A program made the translations under genes and the position numbers. The notes below the pieces were generated by a model. It saw only the letters and a list, made by a program, of their open reading frames with translations, was not told where the DNA came from and searched no databases. From Hordeum vulgare subsp. vulgare (taxonomy: Eukaryota; Streptophyta; Magnoliopsida; Poales; Poaceae), in NCBI RefSeq assembly GCF_904849725.1, contig NC_058523.1:171784689-171848688 (forward strand): a stretch of 64,000 nt of DNA, written 5' to 3'. Of the stretch, positions 1 to 12,800 are shown piece by piece. The first letter of the stretch is position 1. Every line of letters begins with the position of its first letter.

Positions 1-918
1 TACCCTTGATGGCAACAACATGATGCGTGCCTCGCTACGCCTTCTGTCACTGGGTGAGGTCACCACACGGTATGAACCAAAAACCAAGCACTTCTCCCAT
101 TCAAAGAATCATAGATCAAGTTGGCCAAACAAAACCCACAACTCGAAGAGAATTACAAGGATATGAAATCATGCATATAAGAGATCAGAAGAAACTAAAA
201 TAAGATTCATAGATAATCTGATCATAAATCCACAATTCATCGGATCTCGACAAACACACCGCATAAGAAGATTACATCGGATAGATCTCCATGAAGATCA
301 TGGAGAACTTTGTATTGAAGATCCAAGAGAGAGAAGAAGCCATCTAGCTACTAACTATGGACCCGAAGGTCTATGGTGAACTACTCACGCATCATCGGAG
401 AGATCATGGTGTTGATGAAGAAGCCCTCCGTATTCGAATCCCCCTCCGGCAGGGCACCAGAACGTGCCCCAGATGGATCTTGCGGAGACAGAAGCTTGCG
501 GCAGCGGAAAAGTAATTTCGTGGATCTCTCCTTCAGTTTTGGAATTTTTCTGGATTTATAGGTGGAAGAGGTAGGGCAGACGTGCCTCAGGGGGCCCACA
601 AGCCTGCTAGGCGCGGGCCACCCTGGCCGCGCCTAGGGGGCTTGTGGGGTCCCGTGCTGGCCCATGTCTTGGTTTACAAGTCTGGCGCGTATCTTTTGTT
701 CCGAAAAAAATCTTTTCGGAAGTTTTATTCCGTTTGGACACCGTTTAAAATCCTCCTGTGAAAAGGGTCAAAAACATGGAAAAAACAGGAACTGGCACTT
801 GGCACTGAGTTAATAAGTTAGTCCCAAAGAAGATATAAAAGGCATACAAAACATCCAAAGTTTGACAAGATAATAGCATGGAAGCATAAAAAATTATAGA
901 TACGTTGGAGACGTATCA
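1..918 (-). mobile_element. Gypsy LTR (5' part of LTR, truncated by window edge)
   Basis: Read on the minus strand this begins with TGATACGTCTCCAACGTATC, ending at 918 in plus coordinates. That terminus is shared by several abundant Triticeae Ty3-gypsy LTR families, and I do not assign one. It carries a TATA-like box at 554-560 (minus) and a GC-rich stretch around 560-660, and the LTR runs off the left edge. The next base, 919, resumes a Copia internal sequence, so this LTR was inserted into the leader of Copia-A. The duplicated target would be GAGTT (919-923), with its partner outside the window. The short ORFs inside it are not genes. Confidence 0.8.
554..560 (-). promoter_or_regulatory. 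TATA box of the Gypsy LTR
   Basis: TATAAAT on the minus strand, downstream in LTR sense of the terminus at 918. The position fits a U3 promoter. Inferred from sequence only. Confidence 0.4.
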
Positions 919-1003
919 GAGTTCATTAAATAATTTGATTAGATGAACTTAATTATCATGAACTTAGTCTAAAACTGTCTTTACAATCTATATTGTAGAT
1001 CCA

Positions 1004-1890
1004 ATGGCCCACGCCAATGTCCCCATGGACTTCAACGCGTTCCTAGAGAAAACCAAGCTGAAAGACGATGGAACCAACTATACAGACTGGGTCCGTAACT
1101 TGAGGCTCATCCTCATAGCTTCCAAGAAAATATATGTCCTTGATGCACCGCTAGGTGACACAACCGTTTTCCCAGCGGCTCAAGATGTTATGAACGACCG
1201 ACAGTCGCCTAGTGATGATTACTCCTTGGTTCAGTGCGGCATGCTTTACAGTTTAGAACAGGGGCTCCAAAAGCTTTTTGAGCAACATGGAGCATATGAG
1301 ATGTTCCAAGCGCTGAAACTGGTTTTCCAAGCTCATGCCCGGGTCGAGAGATATGAAGTCTCCCACAAGTTCTTCAGTTGTAAGATGGAGGAAAAAGGTT
1401 CTGTCAGCGAGCACATACTCAAAATGTCTGGGTTACACAACCGATTGTCTCAGCTGGGAGTTAATCTTCTGGATGACTTGGTTATTGACAGAATCCTCTA
1501 GTTGCTTCCACCTAGCTACAAGAGCTTTGTGATGAACTAGAACATGCAAGTGATGGAGAAGACCATTTCCGAGTTGTATTCAATGCTAAAATCAGCGGAG
1601 GTGGAAATCAAAAAGGAACATCAAGTGTTGATGGTGAATAAGACCACTAGTTTCAAGAAAGGCAAGGGTAAGAAGAACTTCAAGAAGGATAGCAAAGTAG
1701 TTGTCATGCCCAGTAAACCAGTTTCCGGGAAGAAGTCCAAGAATGGACACAAGCCTAAGACTGAGTGCTGTTATTGCAAGGGAAACAATCACTAGAAGTG
1801 GAACTGCCCGAAGTACTTAGCGGATAACAAGGCCGACAACGTCAAAGGTATATATGATATACATGTTATTGACATGTAACTTACCAGCGC
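1004..1890 (+). pseudogene. gag: Copia-A gag (broken)
   Basis: Gag would package the element RNA into cytoplasmic virus-like particles. The ATG at 1004 fits the Angela/BARE gag start, followed by the N-terminal gag domain (D-G-T-N-Y..W motif near residues 22-29). The frame is interrupted by TAG at 1499, TAG at 1538, TAG at 1793 and TAA at 1877, all in the same frame. A basic Lys-rich segment (about 1650-1760) precedes a CCHC zinc knuckle: the TGC/TGT cysteines near 1768-1778 and the histidine codon just before the TAG at 1793 are present, and the last cysteine lies after that stop. All four stops are single codons in an otherwise readable frame, so this is decay in place and not truncation. 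Confidence 0.85.
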
Positions 1891-1896
1891 TTGTAG

Positions 1897-3422
1897 TAGC
1901 TCCTGGTATTTGATACCGGTGCGGTTGCTCACATTTGTAACTCAAAACACGAGCTGCGGAATAAGCGGAGACGGGCATAGGACGTGGTGACGATCCGCAT
2001 CGGGAATGGTTCCAAGGACGGTGTGATCGCCGTCGGCACGCTACCTCTACATCTACCTTCGGGAGTAGTTTTAAACCTCAATAATTGTTATTTAGTACCA
2101 TCTTTGAGCATGAACATTGTATCAGGATCTCATTTGATGCGAGATGGCTACTCATTTAAATATGAGAATAATGGTTGTTCTATTTATATGAGAGATATGT
2201 TTTATGGTATGCCCCGCTGGTCAATGGTTTATTCTTAATGAATCTCGAACGTGATGTTACACATATTCATAGTGTGAGTACCAAAAGATGTAAGGTTGAT
2301 AATGATAGTCCCACATACTTGTGGCACTGCCGCCTTGGTCATATCGGTGTCAAACGCATGAAGAAACTCCATACAGATGGACTTTTGGAGTCTCTTGATT
2401 TTGAATCATTTGACACGTGCGAACCGTGCCTCATGGGCAACATGACTAAGACTCCGTTCTACGGAACAATGGCGAGAGCAACCAACTTGTTGGAAATAGT
2501 ACATACCAATGTATGTGGTCCAATGAGTGTTGAGGCTTGCGGTGACTATCATTATGTTCTCACCCTCACTGATGACTTAAGCAGATATGGGTATGTCTAC
2601 TTAATGAAACACATGTATGAAACCTTTGAAAGGTTCAAGGAATTTCAGAGTGAGGTAGAGAATCAACATGATAAGAAAACAAAGTTCTTACAATCTGATC
2701 GTGGAGGAGAATATTTGAATCACGAGTTTGGCACACACTTATGGAAATGTGGAGTTGTTTCACAACTCATGCCGCCTGACACACCTCAGCGTAACGGTGT
2801 GTCTGAACGTCGTAATCGCACTCTATTGGATATGGTGCGATCTATGATGTCACCTACTGATCTACCACTATCATTTTGGGGATATGCATTGGAGACTGCC
2901 ACATTCACTTTAAATAGGGCACCATCTAAATCTGTTGAGACGACACCGTATGAATTATGGTTTGGGAAGAAACCTAAGCTGTCGTTTTTGAAAGTTTGGG
3001 GATGCGATGCTTATGTCAATAAACTTCAACCTGAAAAGCTCGAACCCAAATCAGAAAAGTGCGTCTTCATAGGATACCCTAAGGAAACTATTGGGTATAC
3101 CTTCTATCTCAGATCCAAAGGCAAGATCTTTGTTGCCAAGAATGGATGCTTTCTAGAGAAAGAGTTTCTCTCGAAAGAAGTGAGTGGGAGGAAAGTAGAA
3201 CTTGATGAGGTAATTGTACCTCCTCTCGAATCGGAGAGTAGCGCAGTACTGGAAAATGTTTCTCGGGTGCCTGCACCGACTAAAGAGGAAGTTAATGATG
3301 ATGACCATGAAACTTTAGATCAAGTTACTACTGAACTTTGTAGGTCCATGAGGACACGTTCTCCACCAGATCGAGTGGTAGATCAACCCTATCCTGGAAA
3401 TCATGTTGTTAGACAATGGTGA
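1897..3422 (+). pseudogene. pol: Copia-A protease and integrase (broken pol, first half)
   Basis: The aspartic protease motif LVFDTGA is readable with its catalytic Asp at 1912-1914, in a frame shifted relative to gag. A TAG follows at 1978. The frame changes again between about 2175 and 2238 into a 415-codon open stretch. This holds the GAG-pre-integrase/zinc-binding segment (HCRLGH, then CEPC) and the integrase core. The first catalytic Asp, normally in a HTDVCGP context, is Asn here (codon 2508-2510, read HTNVCGP). The second (SDRGGEY) and the Glu (SERRNR) are kept. Integrase would insert the cDNA into host chromatin; this copy should be inactive. It ends at TGA 3420 and overlaps the RT frame, which opens at 3403. 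Confidence 0.85.
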
Positions 3423-4995
3423 ACTTTCGAACTATAAAGAAGCGATGGCGGGCCCGGATTCCAACAAATGGCTTGAAGCCATGAAATCTGAGATAGGACC
3501 CATGTATGAGAACAAAGTATGGACTTTGGTGGATTTGCCCGATGATCGGCGATCCATAGAAAATAAATGGATCTTTAAGAAAAAGACAGACACAGATGGT
3601 AATGTGACCATCTATAAGGCTCGACTTGTCACTAAGGGTTATCGACAAGTTCAAGGAGTTGACTACGATGAGACTTTCTCACCCGTAGCGATGCTGAAGT
3701 CCGTCCGAATCATGTTAGTAGTTGCCGCATTTTATGATTATGAGATCTGGCAAATGGACGTCAAAACGACATTGCTTAACAGCTTTCTTAAGTAAGTATT
3801 GTATATGATACAGCCGGAAGGTTTTGTCGATCCAAAAAATGCTGACAAGGTATGGAAGCTCCAGCGCTCCATCTATGGGCTGGTGCAAGCATCTCGGAGT
3901 TGGAACATTCGCTTTGATGAGGTGATCAAAGCGTTTGGGTTTGTATAGACTTATGGAGAAGCCTGTATTTACAAGAAAGTTAGTGGGAGCTCTGTAGCAT
4001 TTCTCATATTATATGTGGATGAGATATTGTTGATGGGAAATGATATAGAATTTTTGGAAAGCATAAAGGCCTATTTGAATAAGTGTTTTTCAATGAAGGA
4101 CCTTGGAGAAGCTTCTTACATATTAGGCATCATGATCTATAGAGATAGTTCAAGACGCCTCATTGGTCTTTCACAAAGCACATACCTTGACAAGATATTC
4201 AAGAAGTTCAATATGGATAAGTCCAAGAAGGGGTTCTTGCCTATATTGCAAGGTGTGAGATTGAGCACAACTCAATTCCCGACCATGGAAAAAGATAGAG
4301 AAAAGATGAGTATCGTCCCCTATGCTTCAGCCATAGGCTCTATTATGTATGTCATGCTGTGTACCAGACCTAATGTGAACCTTGCCATAAGTTTGGTAGG
4401 GAGGTACCAAAGTGATCCTGGAGTGGATCACTGGACAATGGACAAGAATATCCTAATGTATGTGAAAAGGACTAAAGATATGTTTCTCGTTTATGGAGGT
4501 GCCAAAGAGCTCGTCGTAAAGGGTTACGTCGATGCTAGCTTTGACACAGATTCGGATGACTCCAAGTCACAAACCAGATACATGTATATTTTGAATGGTG
4601 GGGCAGTCAGCTGGTGGAGTTGCAAGCAAAGTGTCGTGGCAGCATCTACATGTGAAGCGGAGTACATAGCTGCTTCGGAAGTAGCGCACAAAGGAGTGTG
4701 GATGAAGGAGTTGATCATTGACCTAGGAGTGATTCCCAGTGCATCGGGCCCGATGACACTCTTCTGTGACAACACTGGAGCTATTGCCATTGCAAAGGAG
4801 CCCAGGTTTCACAAGAAGACCAAGCACATCAAGCGCTGCTTCAACTCCATTCGTGGATACATTCAATATGGAGATATAGATATTTGTAAATTACATACGG
4901 ATTTGAATGTCGCAGATCCGTTGACTAAACCTCTTCCACGAGCGAAACATGATCAAGACCAGAACTCTATGGGTGTTCGATTCATCACAATGTAA
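3403..4995 (+). pseudogene. pol: Copia-A reverse transcriptase and RNase H (broken pol, second half)
   Basis: One frame of 531 codons with two in-frame stops (TAA 3793, TAG 3946). The RT start (ENKWIFKKK, QVQGVDYDETFSPVA) is well preserved. The RT active site, normally YVDD in this lineage, reads YVDE at 4012-4023, so the second catalytic Asp is lost. RNase H is open to TAA 4993 and retains its acidic residues in GYVDASF, STCEAEYIAAS and FCDNTGA. RT/RNase H would copy the element RNA to DNA in the particle. The frame-shifted junction with integrase at 3403-3422, the stops and YVDE together make this a dead copy. Confidence 0.9.
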
Positions 4996-5010
4996 CTTGA
5001 TTATTGACTC

Positions 5011-5027
5011 TAGTGCTAGTGGGAGAC
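5011..5027 (+). other. Copia-A polypurine tract region
   Basis: The purine-rich run TAGTGGGAGAC lies directly before the 3' LTR start at 5028, where plus-strand DNA synthesis is primed. The same GTGGGAGAC precedes the 3' LTRs of Copia-B and Copia-D. Confidence 0.7.
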
Positions 5028-6660
5028 TGTTGGAAATATGCCCTAGAGGCAATAATAAAATGGTTATTATTATATTTCCTTGTTCATGATAATTGTCTAT
5101 TATTCATGCAATAATTGTATTAACCGGAAACCATAATACATGTGTGAATACATAGACCACAACATGTCCCTAGTGAGCCTCTAGTTGACTAGCTCGTTGA
5201 TCAAGACATGATCATGGTTTCCTGGCCATGGACATTGGATGTCGTTGATAGGGGGATCACATCATTAGGAGAATGATGTGATGGACAAGACCCAATCCTA
5301 AGCATAGCACAAGATCGTGTAGTTCGTCTGCTAGAGATTTTCTAATGTCAAGTATAATTTCCTTAGATCATGAGATTGTGCAACTCCCGGATACCGTAGG
5401 AATGCTTTGGGTGTATCAAACATCACAATGTAATTGGGTGATTATAAAGGTGCACTACAGGTATCTCCGAAAGTGTGTGTCGGGTTGGTATGAATCGAGA
5501 CTGGGATTTGTCACTCCGTGTGACGGAGAGGTATCTCTGGGCCCACTCGGTAATACATCATCATAATGAGCTCAATGTGACTAAGGAATTAGCCACGGGA
5601 TCTTGTGTTATGGAACGAGTAAAGAGACTTGCCGGTGACGAGATTGAACAAGGTATAGGGATACCAACGATCGAATCTCGGGAAGTATCATACCAATAGA
5701 CAAAGGGAATTGCATACGGGATTGAGTGAATCCTTGACATCGTGGTTCATTCGATGAGATCATCGTGGAATATGTGGGAGCCAATATAGGTATCCATATC
5801 CTGCTATTGGTTATTGGCCGGAGACGTGTCTCGGTCATGTCTGCATGGTTCCCGAACCCATAGGGTCTACACACTTAAGGTTTGGTGACGCTAGAGTTTT
5901 AATGGGAATTGTGCATGTGGCTATCGAAAGTTGTTTAGACTCCCGGATGAGATCCCGGACCTCACGAGGTGTTTCGGAATAGTCCGGAGGTGAAGATTTA
6001 TATATGGGAAGTCCTGTTTCGGTCACCGGAAAGGTTTTGGGTTTTATCGGTATTGTACCGGGACCACCAAAACGGCACCGGGCGTCCACCGGGAGGGTCC
6101 ACCTGTCCCGGAGGGCCACATGGGCCGAAAGTGGGAGGGAACCAGCTCCTTGGTGGGCTGGTGCGAGCCACCAAAGAGGCCCAAGGCGCATAGGGAAAAA
6201 ACCCTAGGGCGTGGGGCTGCCTCCCTCCAACTTGGGAGGAAATCCACCCCTAGGTCTGCCGCAGCCCCTGCCTAAGGTTTCCTAGGGTGGCCGCCCCCTC
6301 CCCCTTCCTCCTATAAATAGAGGAGGGTTGGCGAAGCCCTGCCAAAGAACCACAAACTCCACCACCACAATGCCGTCGTGCTGCCGGAGCTCTCCCTCAA
6401 CTTCTCCTTCACCCTTGCTGGATCAAGAAGGAGGATACGTCCCCGAGCTATACGTGTGTTGAACGCGGAGGCACCATTCGTTCGGTGCTTGGATCGGATC
6501 GCCGCGAGTATGACTCCATCGACCGCGTTCATAGTAACGCTTATGCTTAGTTATCTTCAACGGTATGAAGACACTCTCCCTCTCTCTCATTGCTAGCATC
6601 TCCTAGATTGATCTTGGTGACACGTAGGATTTTTTTTGAATTATCACTACGTTCCCAACA
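5028..6660 (+). repeat. Copia-A 3' LTR
   Basis: A 1633-bp LTR from TGTTGGAAATATG to CCCAACA. It is shorter than the 1.81-1.82 kb LTRs of the other Copia copies here, so it carries internal deletions. A TATA box (CTATAAATA, 6311-6319) lies in the 3' half, upstream of a GC-rich leader. Small ORFs inside the LTR on both strands are not supported as genes. Confidence 0.92.
6311..6319 (+). promoter_or_regulatory. TATA box in Copia-A LTR
   Basis: CTATAAATA at the position where the other Copia LTRs have CTATATATA (8984, 41874, 48653, 63591). Inferred U3/R promoter. Confidence 0.6.
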
Positions 6661-7640
6661 TGTATGTGATACAACCAGAAGGTTTTGTCCATCCCAAGGA
6701 TGCTAACAAGTATGCAAGCTCCAGCGATCCTTCGATGGACTGGAGAAAGCATCTCGGAGTTCGAATATATGCTTGGATGAGATGATAAAAGCTTTTGGGT
6801 TTATACAAGGTTTATGAGAAACTTGTATTTCCAAGAAAGTGAGTGGGAGCACTATAGAATTTCTGATGAGTATACGTGGTTGACATATTGTTAATCAGAA
6901 ATGATGTAGAATTTCTGGAAAGCATATATGGTTGTCTGAAAGCTGTTTTTCAAAGGAAAACCTAAAGTAAGCCTACTTGAACGTTGAGCATCAAGATCTA
7001 TGGAGATAGATCAAGACGACTGATAAAACTTTCAATGAACACATACCTTGACAAGATTCTGAAGGAGTTCAAAATGGATCAGTAAAAGGAGTTCTTGACT
7101 GTATTGTAAGGTGTGAATTTGAGTAAGATTCAAAGCTCGATCACTACAGAAGAAATAGAAAGGACGAAGGTCATTACCTATGCCTTAGCCATAGGCTCTA
7201 TAGTATGCCATGCTGTGTTCCACACCTGATGTCTGCTTTGCCATGAGCCAGTGAAGGGGTAGAAGAGTGATCCAAGAATGGATCATTGGACAGTGGTCAA
7301 AGTTATCCTTAGTAACTAGTGGACTAAGGAATTTTTCTTGATTATGGAGGTGATAAAAGAGTTTGTCATAAAGGGTTACGTTGATGCAAGCTTTGACACT
7401 AATCCGGATAACTCTGAGTAGTAAACCGGATTCATATAGTAGATAAGTCGTTGGAATTGTTCCAAGTGAAGCGTGGTAGAAGGATCTCCAGTATGACACA
7501 GAGATTTGTGAAGTACACACAGATCTGAACGTTTCGGACCCGTTGACTAAAAACCTCTGTCACAAGCAAGACATGATCAAACCCCAGAACTGTATGGGTG
7601 TTAGATTCATTACAACCACATAGTGATGTGAACTACATTA
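6661..7640 (+). pseudogene. pol: Copia-B RT/RNase H remnant
   Basis: Recognisable by alignment with Copia-A: the VIQPEGF region at 6665-6690, the GYVDASF-equivalent near 7372-7395 and the LHTDLNV-equivalent near 7510-7535. The frame is lost many times. At 6705-6730 it reads AACAAGTATGCAAGC where Copia-A has GACAAGGTATGGAAGC, a one-base deletion also present in Copia-C and Copia-D. This marks one coding-dead sublineage. No domain could be translated. Confidence 0.85.
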
Positions 7641-7664
7641 TTGAATCTAGTGCAAGTGGGAGAC

Positions 7665-9473
7665 TGTTGGAAATATGCCCTAGAGGCAATAATAAATGGG
7701 AATTGGTTATTTGTATATTTCCTTGTTCATGGTAATCGTTTATTATCCATGCTAGAATTGTATTGATTGGAAACTCAAATACATGTGTGGATACATAGGC
7801 AAAACACTGTCCCTAGTGAGCCTCTGAAGGACTAGCTCGTTGATCAAAGATGGTCAAGGTTTACTGGCCGTAGACATGAGACGTCGTTTGATAACGGGAT
7901 CACATCATTAGGAGAATGATGTGATGGACAAGACCCAAACCATGAACGTAGCATATGATCGTGTCAGCTTATTGCTACTGCTTTCTTCATGTCAATGTAT
8001 CTATTACTATGACCATGAGATCATGCAACTCCCGGACACCGGAGGAATACCTTGTGTGTATCAAACGTCACAACATAACTGGCTGACTATAAAAGTGCTC
8101 TACAGGTATCTCCTAAGGTGTCTGTTGGGTTGGCATGGATCAAGAGTGGGATTGGTCACTCCGTGTAATGGAGAGGTATCTCGGGGCCCACTCGGTAATA
8201 CAACATCACAATAAGCCTTGCAAGCAATGTGACTAAGGAGTTAGTCATGGGATCTTGTATTATGGAACGAGTAAAGAGACTTTCTCGTAACGAGATTGAA
8301 CTAGGTATAGAGATACCGATGATCGAATCTCGGGCAAGTAACAGACCGAAGAATAAAGGGAACAACATACGGGATTGACTGAATCCTTGACATAGAGGTT
8401 CAACTGATAAATATTTTCGTGGAATATGTACGATCCAATATGGGCATCCAGGTGCTGCTATTGGTTATTGTCTAGAGAGTGTCTTAGGTCATGTCTACAT
8501 AGTTGTCGAACCCGCAGGGTCTGCACACTTAAGGTTCGGTGACGTTTTGGTATTATTGAGTTATGTATGTTGGTGACTGAAAGTTTTTCGGAGTCCTGTA
8601 TGAGATCCCATACATCACGATGAGGTTCGGAATGGTTCGTAGGTAAATATTGATATATAGGAAAGTTGGTTTTGAACTCCGAAAAAGTTTCGGGCATTTT
8701 TAGTAGTGTACCAGGAGTGACGAATGGGTTCGGGGGTTCACCAGGTTAGCCCACCCACCCAAAATGGTCTCATGGGCTGTGGGAGGACGTGGACCGTGCC
8801 CTAGTGGGCTGGCCGACGCCCCCACTAAGTCCCAATGCGGATAGGAGGTGGGAAGGAAAGAAACCCAAGTGGGGAAGGAAGGAATCCTACTAGGAGTAGG
8901 ATTGGAGGTGGACTCTTCCACCTCCTCCACTTCGGCCGAACCCTTTGAGGGTTTTGAGGCTGCCTCCTCCCCTCCCTCACTCCTATATATACTAGAGGAT
9001 TTGAGGGAAGCCCTAACCCAAATAAGCCATGTGTTGCCGTCTCTCTGTACGTCGTTTTATCCTCTAGATTAGTTCAGGAGAGCTTGGTGAAGCCCTACTA
9101 GATTAGTTCATCACCACCACCACCACACCGCCATGCTTGAGAACTCATCTACCTATCCGCCCCTCTTGCTGGATCAAGAAGGCGGCGATTGTCATCGATC
9201 TGTACGTGTGCTGAATGCGGAGGTGCCTTTCGTTCAGCTCTAGATCGGGAAGGATCGTGATGAGATCGCGAGACAGATCGTGATGGGACCATGGGACGGA
9301 TCGTGATTGGATCATGAAGACACATGTCTACATCAACCGCGTTATATACTCTTCCACTTACGATCTACAAGGGTATGTAGATGCACTCTCCCCTCTCATA
9401 GATTGTCATCATCATGGATAGATATTGTGTGCGCGTAGGAAGTTTTTTGTTTCTCATGCAACGTTCCGCAACA
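7665..9473 (+). repeat. Copia-B 3' LTR
   Basis: 1809 bp, TGTTGG...CAACA, preceded by the purine tract GTGGGAGAC. It has a TATA box (TATATATA) at 8984-8991. The LTR end GTTCCGCAACA has a C-to-G change relative to the usual CCCCAACA. Confidence 0.92.
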
Positions 9474-12400
9474 TGACAAACTCATGGCAAGGCACACATC
9501 AGGTGTGGTACACAACATGTCATACTATAGAGCCTATCGCTAAGGCATAGGGGACGACCTTCGTTCTTTCTCTTTCTTCTACCGTGGTCAGACTTTGAGT
9601 CTTCCTCAAATTCACACCTTACAATACAGTCAAGAACTCCTTCTTTGACTGATCCATTTTGAAGTCCTTTAATTTTTTTGTCAAGGTATGTCTTTATTGG
9701 AAGTTTTATCAAGCATCTTGATCTATCTCCATAGATCTTGATGCTCAATGTTCAAGTAGCTTACTCCAGGTTTCCTTTAAAAACCACCTTTCAAGCAACC
9801 CTATATGCTTTCCAGAAATTCTATAGTGCTCCCACTCACTTTCTTGTATATACAAGTTTCTCATAAACTTTGTATAAACCCAAAAACTTTGATAAACTCA
9901 CCAAAGTGTACATTTCAACTCCGAGATGCGTGCTACAGTCCATAGAAGGATCGCTGGAGCTTGCATGCTTGTGAACATCCTTAGGATCGACAAAACCTTC
10001 TGGTTGTATCACATACAACCTTTCCTCAAGGAAACCGTCGAGGAAACAATGTTTTGACATCCATTTGCAAGATTTCATAATTTAAAAATGCAGCAACTGC
10101 TAACATAATTCCAACAGACTTTAGGATTGCTACGGGTGAGCAAGTCTCATCATAGTCAACTCCTTGAACTTGTCCGAAACCTCTTTGCAACAAGTCAAGC
10201 TTTTTAAATGGTGACATTCGCCATCATCGTTTGTCTTGCTATTAAAGATTCACTTCTACTTAATAGCTTTACAACCATCAAGTAGTTCTTCCAAAGTCTA
10301 CACTTTGTTTTCATACATGGATCCTATCTCGGATTTCATGGCGTCCAGCCATTTGTCGGAATCCAGGCCCACCAACGCTTGTCCATAGCTCGTAGGTTCA
10401 TTGCTGTCCAACAACATGACCTCCAAGAAAGGATTACCGTACCACTCTGGAGTAGTGCGTGTCCTTGTCAACCTACGAGGTTTGGAAGTAACTCGATATG
10501 AAGCTTCATGATCATCATCATTGGCTTCCTCTTCAATTTGGTGTAGGCGCCACAAGAACAACTTACTACGCCCTGCTACACTCAGTTTGAAGTGACGGTT
10601 CAATAAACTCATCAAGTTCCACTATCCTCCCACTCAATTCTTTCGAGAGAAACTCTTTCTCGAGAAAGGACACGTTTTCAGTAACAAACACTTTGCTTTT
10701 GGATCTGAGATAGGAGGTGTACCCAACTGTTTTGGCTATCCGATGAAGATGCATTTATCCTCTTTGGGTTCGAGCTTATCATGCTAAAGCCTTTTAACAT
10801 AAGCATCATAGCCCCAAACTTTAAGAAACGACGGCTTAGGTTTCTTCAAACCATAGTTCATATGGTGTCATATCAATGGAACTACGTGGTGCCCTATTAA
10901 AGTGAATGTGGTTGTCTCTAATGCGTAACCCCAAAATGACAGCGGTAATTCGATAAGAGACATCATAGTATGCACCATATCCAATAGGGCGCGACTGCGA
11001 TGTACGGACACACCATTATACTATGGTGTTCCAGGTGGCATGAGTAGTGAAATTTTTGCCACATTATCTTAAATGTATACCAAACTCGCAACTCAGATAT
11101 TCATCTCTATGATCACATCGTAGACATTTCATCCTCTTGTCACGACGATCTTCAACTTCACTCTAAAATTGCTTGAACTTTTCAATAATTCACACTCGTG
11201 ATTCATCAAGTAAATACACCTGTATCTACCCAAATCATCCGTGAAGTAAGAACATAACGATATCCAATGCGTACCTCAACACTCATTGGACTGCACACAT
11301 CAAAATGTATTATTTCTAATAAGTCACTTTCTCGTTCCATCTCACTGGAAAACAAGGCCTTCAGTCATCTTGCCCACGTGGCATGATTTGCATGTCTCAA
11401 GTGATTCAAAATCAACTGAGTCCAAAAGATCCATGGAGTTTCTTCATGCGTTTACACCAGTAGGCATGGTTCGCAAGTCTCAAATGATTCAAAAACGAGT
11501 GAGTCCAAAGGTCAGCATGGAGCTTCTTCATGCGTTTTATACCAATATGACTCAAGCATCAGTGCCACAAGTAAGTGGTACTATCATTACTACTTTGTAT
11601 CTTTTGGCATCAATATGATGAACATGTTTACCACTACGATCGAGATTCAATAAACCATTTATATTAGGTGCATGACCATTGAAGGTTTTATTCAAGTAAA
11701 CACAGTAACCATTATTCTCTTTAAATGAATAACCATATTGCAATAAACACGATCCAATCATGTTCATGCTCAACGCAAAACACCAATCAATATTTAGGTT
11801 TAACACCAATCCCGAAGGTAGAGAGAGCGTGCGATGGTGATCACATCAACCTTGGAAACAGTTCCAATACACATCGTCACCTTGCCTTTAGCTAGTCTTG
11901 GTTTATTACGTAGCTTTTATTTTGAGTTACTAACATTCATCAACTAAACCGGTATCTAATACCCATGTGCTACTAGGAGTAGTAGTAAAGTACACATCAA
12001 TAACACGTATATCCAATATACTTTTGTTGACGTTGCCAGTCTTCTTATCGACCAAGTGTTTAGGGAAATTCCGCTTTAGTGACCATTCCCCTCATCGTAG
12101 AAGCACTTTGTCTCAGGTTTGGGTTCAACCTTGGGTTTCTTCATTGAGTGAGAACTGACTTGTCATTCTCGAAGTTTCCCTTCATTCCCTTTGCCCTTCT
12201 TGAAACTAGTGGTTTTACTAACCATGAACACCTGATGCTCCTACTTGATTTCTACTTTCACAGTGTCAAACATCGTGAATAGCTTAGGGATCATCATTTC
12301 TATCCCTGATATGTTATAGTTCATGACAAAGTTCAGTAGCTTGGTGATAGTGACTTTGGAAAACTATGTCAATCGCTATCTTATCTGGAAGATCAACTCC

Positions 12401-12800
12401 CACTCGATTCGAGCAATTGTAGCAACGAGACAATCTGAGCACATGCTCAACTATTGAGCTTTTCTCCCTTACTTTCCAGGCAAAGAATCTTGTCGGAGGT
12501 ATCATACCTCTCAACAAGGGCACACACCTGAAATCCTAATTTCATCTTTTGGAACATCTCATATGTTCCGTGACGTTCAAAACATCTTGGGTGCCTCAAT
12601 TCTAAGCCATAAAGCATGACACACTGAACTATCACGTAGTCATAAAAACATGCATGTCAGATGTTTGCAACATCTACAGACGACGCTCGGGGGGTAGCAC
12701 ACCGAGAGGTGCATTAAGGACATAAGCCTTGTGTGCAGCAATGAGGACAATCCTCAGTTTATGGACCCAGTCCATATAATTGCTACTATCATCTTTCAAC
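9474..12800 (-). pseudogene. pol: Copia-C gag-pol remnant
   Basis: Reading leftward, gag fragments lie at about 12,800-12,240 and a protease/pre-integrase stretch at about 11,950-11,550 (NLNIDWCFALSMN). A badly decayed integrase follows at about 11,500-10,750, then the integrase-RT linker (10,754-10,298; KWLDAMKSEIGSMYENKV is clear) and the RT start (10,217-10,026; VQGVDYDETCSPVA). RT continues with VIQPEGFVDPKD at about 10,000, then RNase H sequence stops at 9474. Stops and frameshifts are dense. It carries the one-base deletion (about 9948-9975) shared with Copia-B and Copia-D. Confidence 0.85.

Larger units (their letters stand above)
919..6660 (+). mobile_element. Copia-A: Angela/BARE/WIS-type Ty1-copia element, 5' end missing
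   Basis: A plus-strand Copia element with gag, protease, integrase, reverse transcriptase and RNase H in the Ty1-copia order, then a 3' LTR. Its 5' LTR and leader lie left of the window because the Gypsy LTR (1-918) inserted just before gag. The 3' LTR ends at 6660, followed directly by RT sequence of another Copia element (Copia-B), so Copia-A sits inside Copia-B. The expected duplicated target is TGTAT (6661-6665). It is the best preserved Copia coding region in the window but has at least seven in-frame stops and three frame changes. Confidence 0.9.
6661..9473 (+). mobile_element. Copia-B: 3' part of an Angela-type element, split by Copia-A
   Basis: The internal sequence resumes in the RT domain right after Copia-A and runs through RNase H remnants to a full 3' LTR (7665-9473). 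The 5' half must lie left of the window, on the far side of Copia-A. The sequence following the LTR at 9474 is Copia internal sequence on the opposite strand, so Copia-B inserted into Copia-C. Expected target duplication is TGACA (9474-9478). Confidence 0.88.

Noticed and set aside
1499..1795. Possible programmed stop readthrough in Copia-A gag
   Set aside because: Four stops are scattered in gag and others occur in pol. This is decay; a regulated readthrough would show one conserved stop at a domain border.
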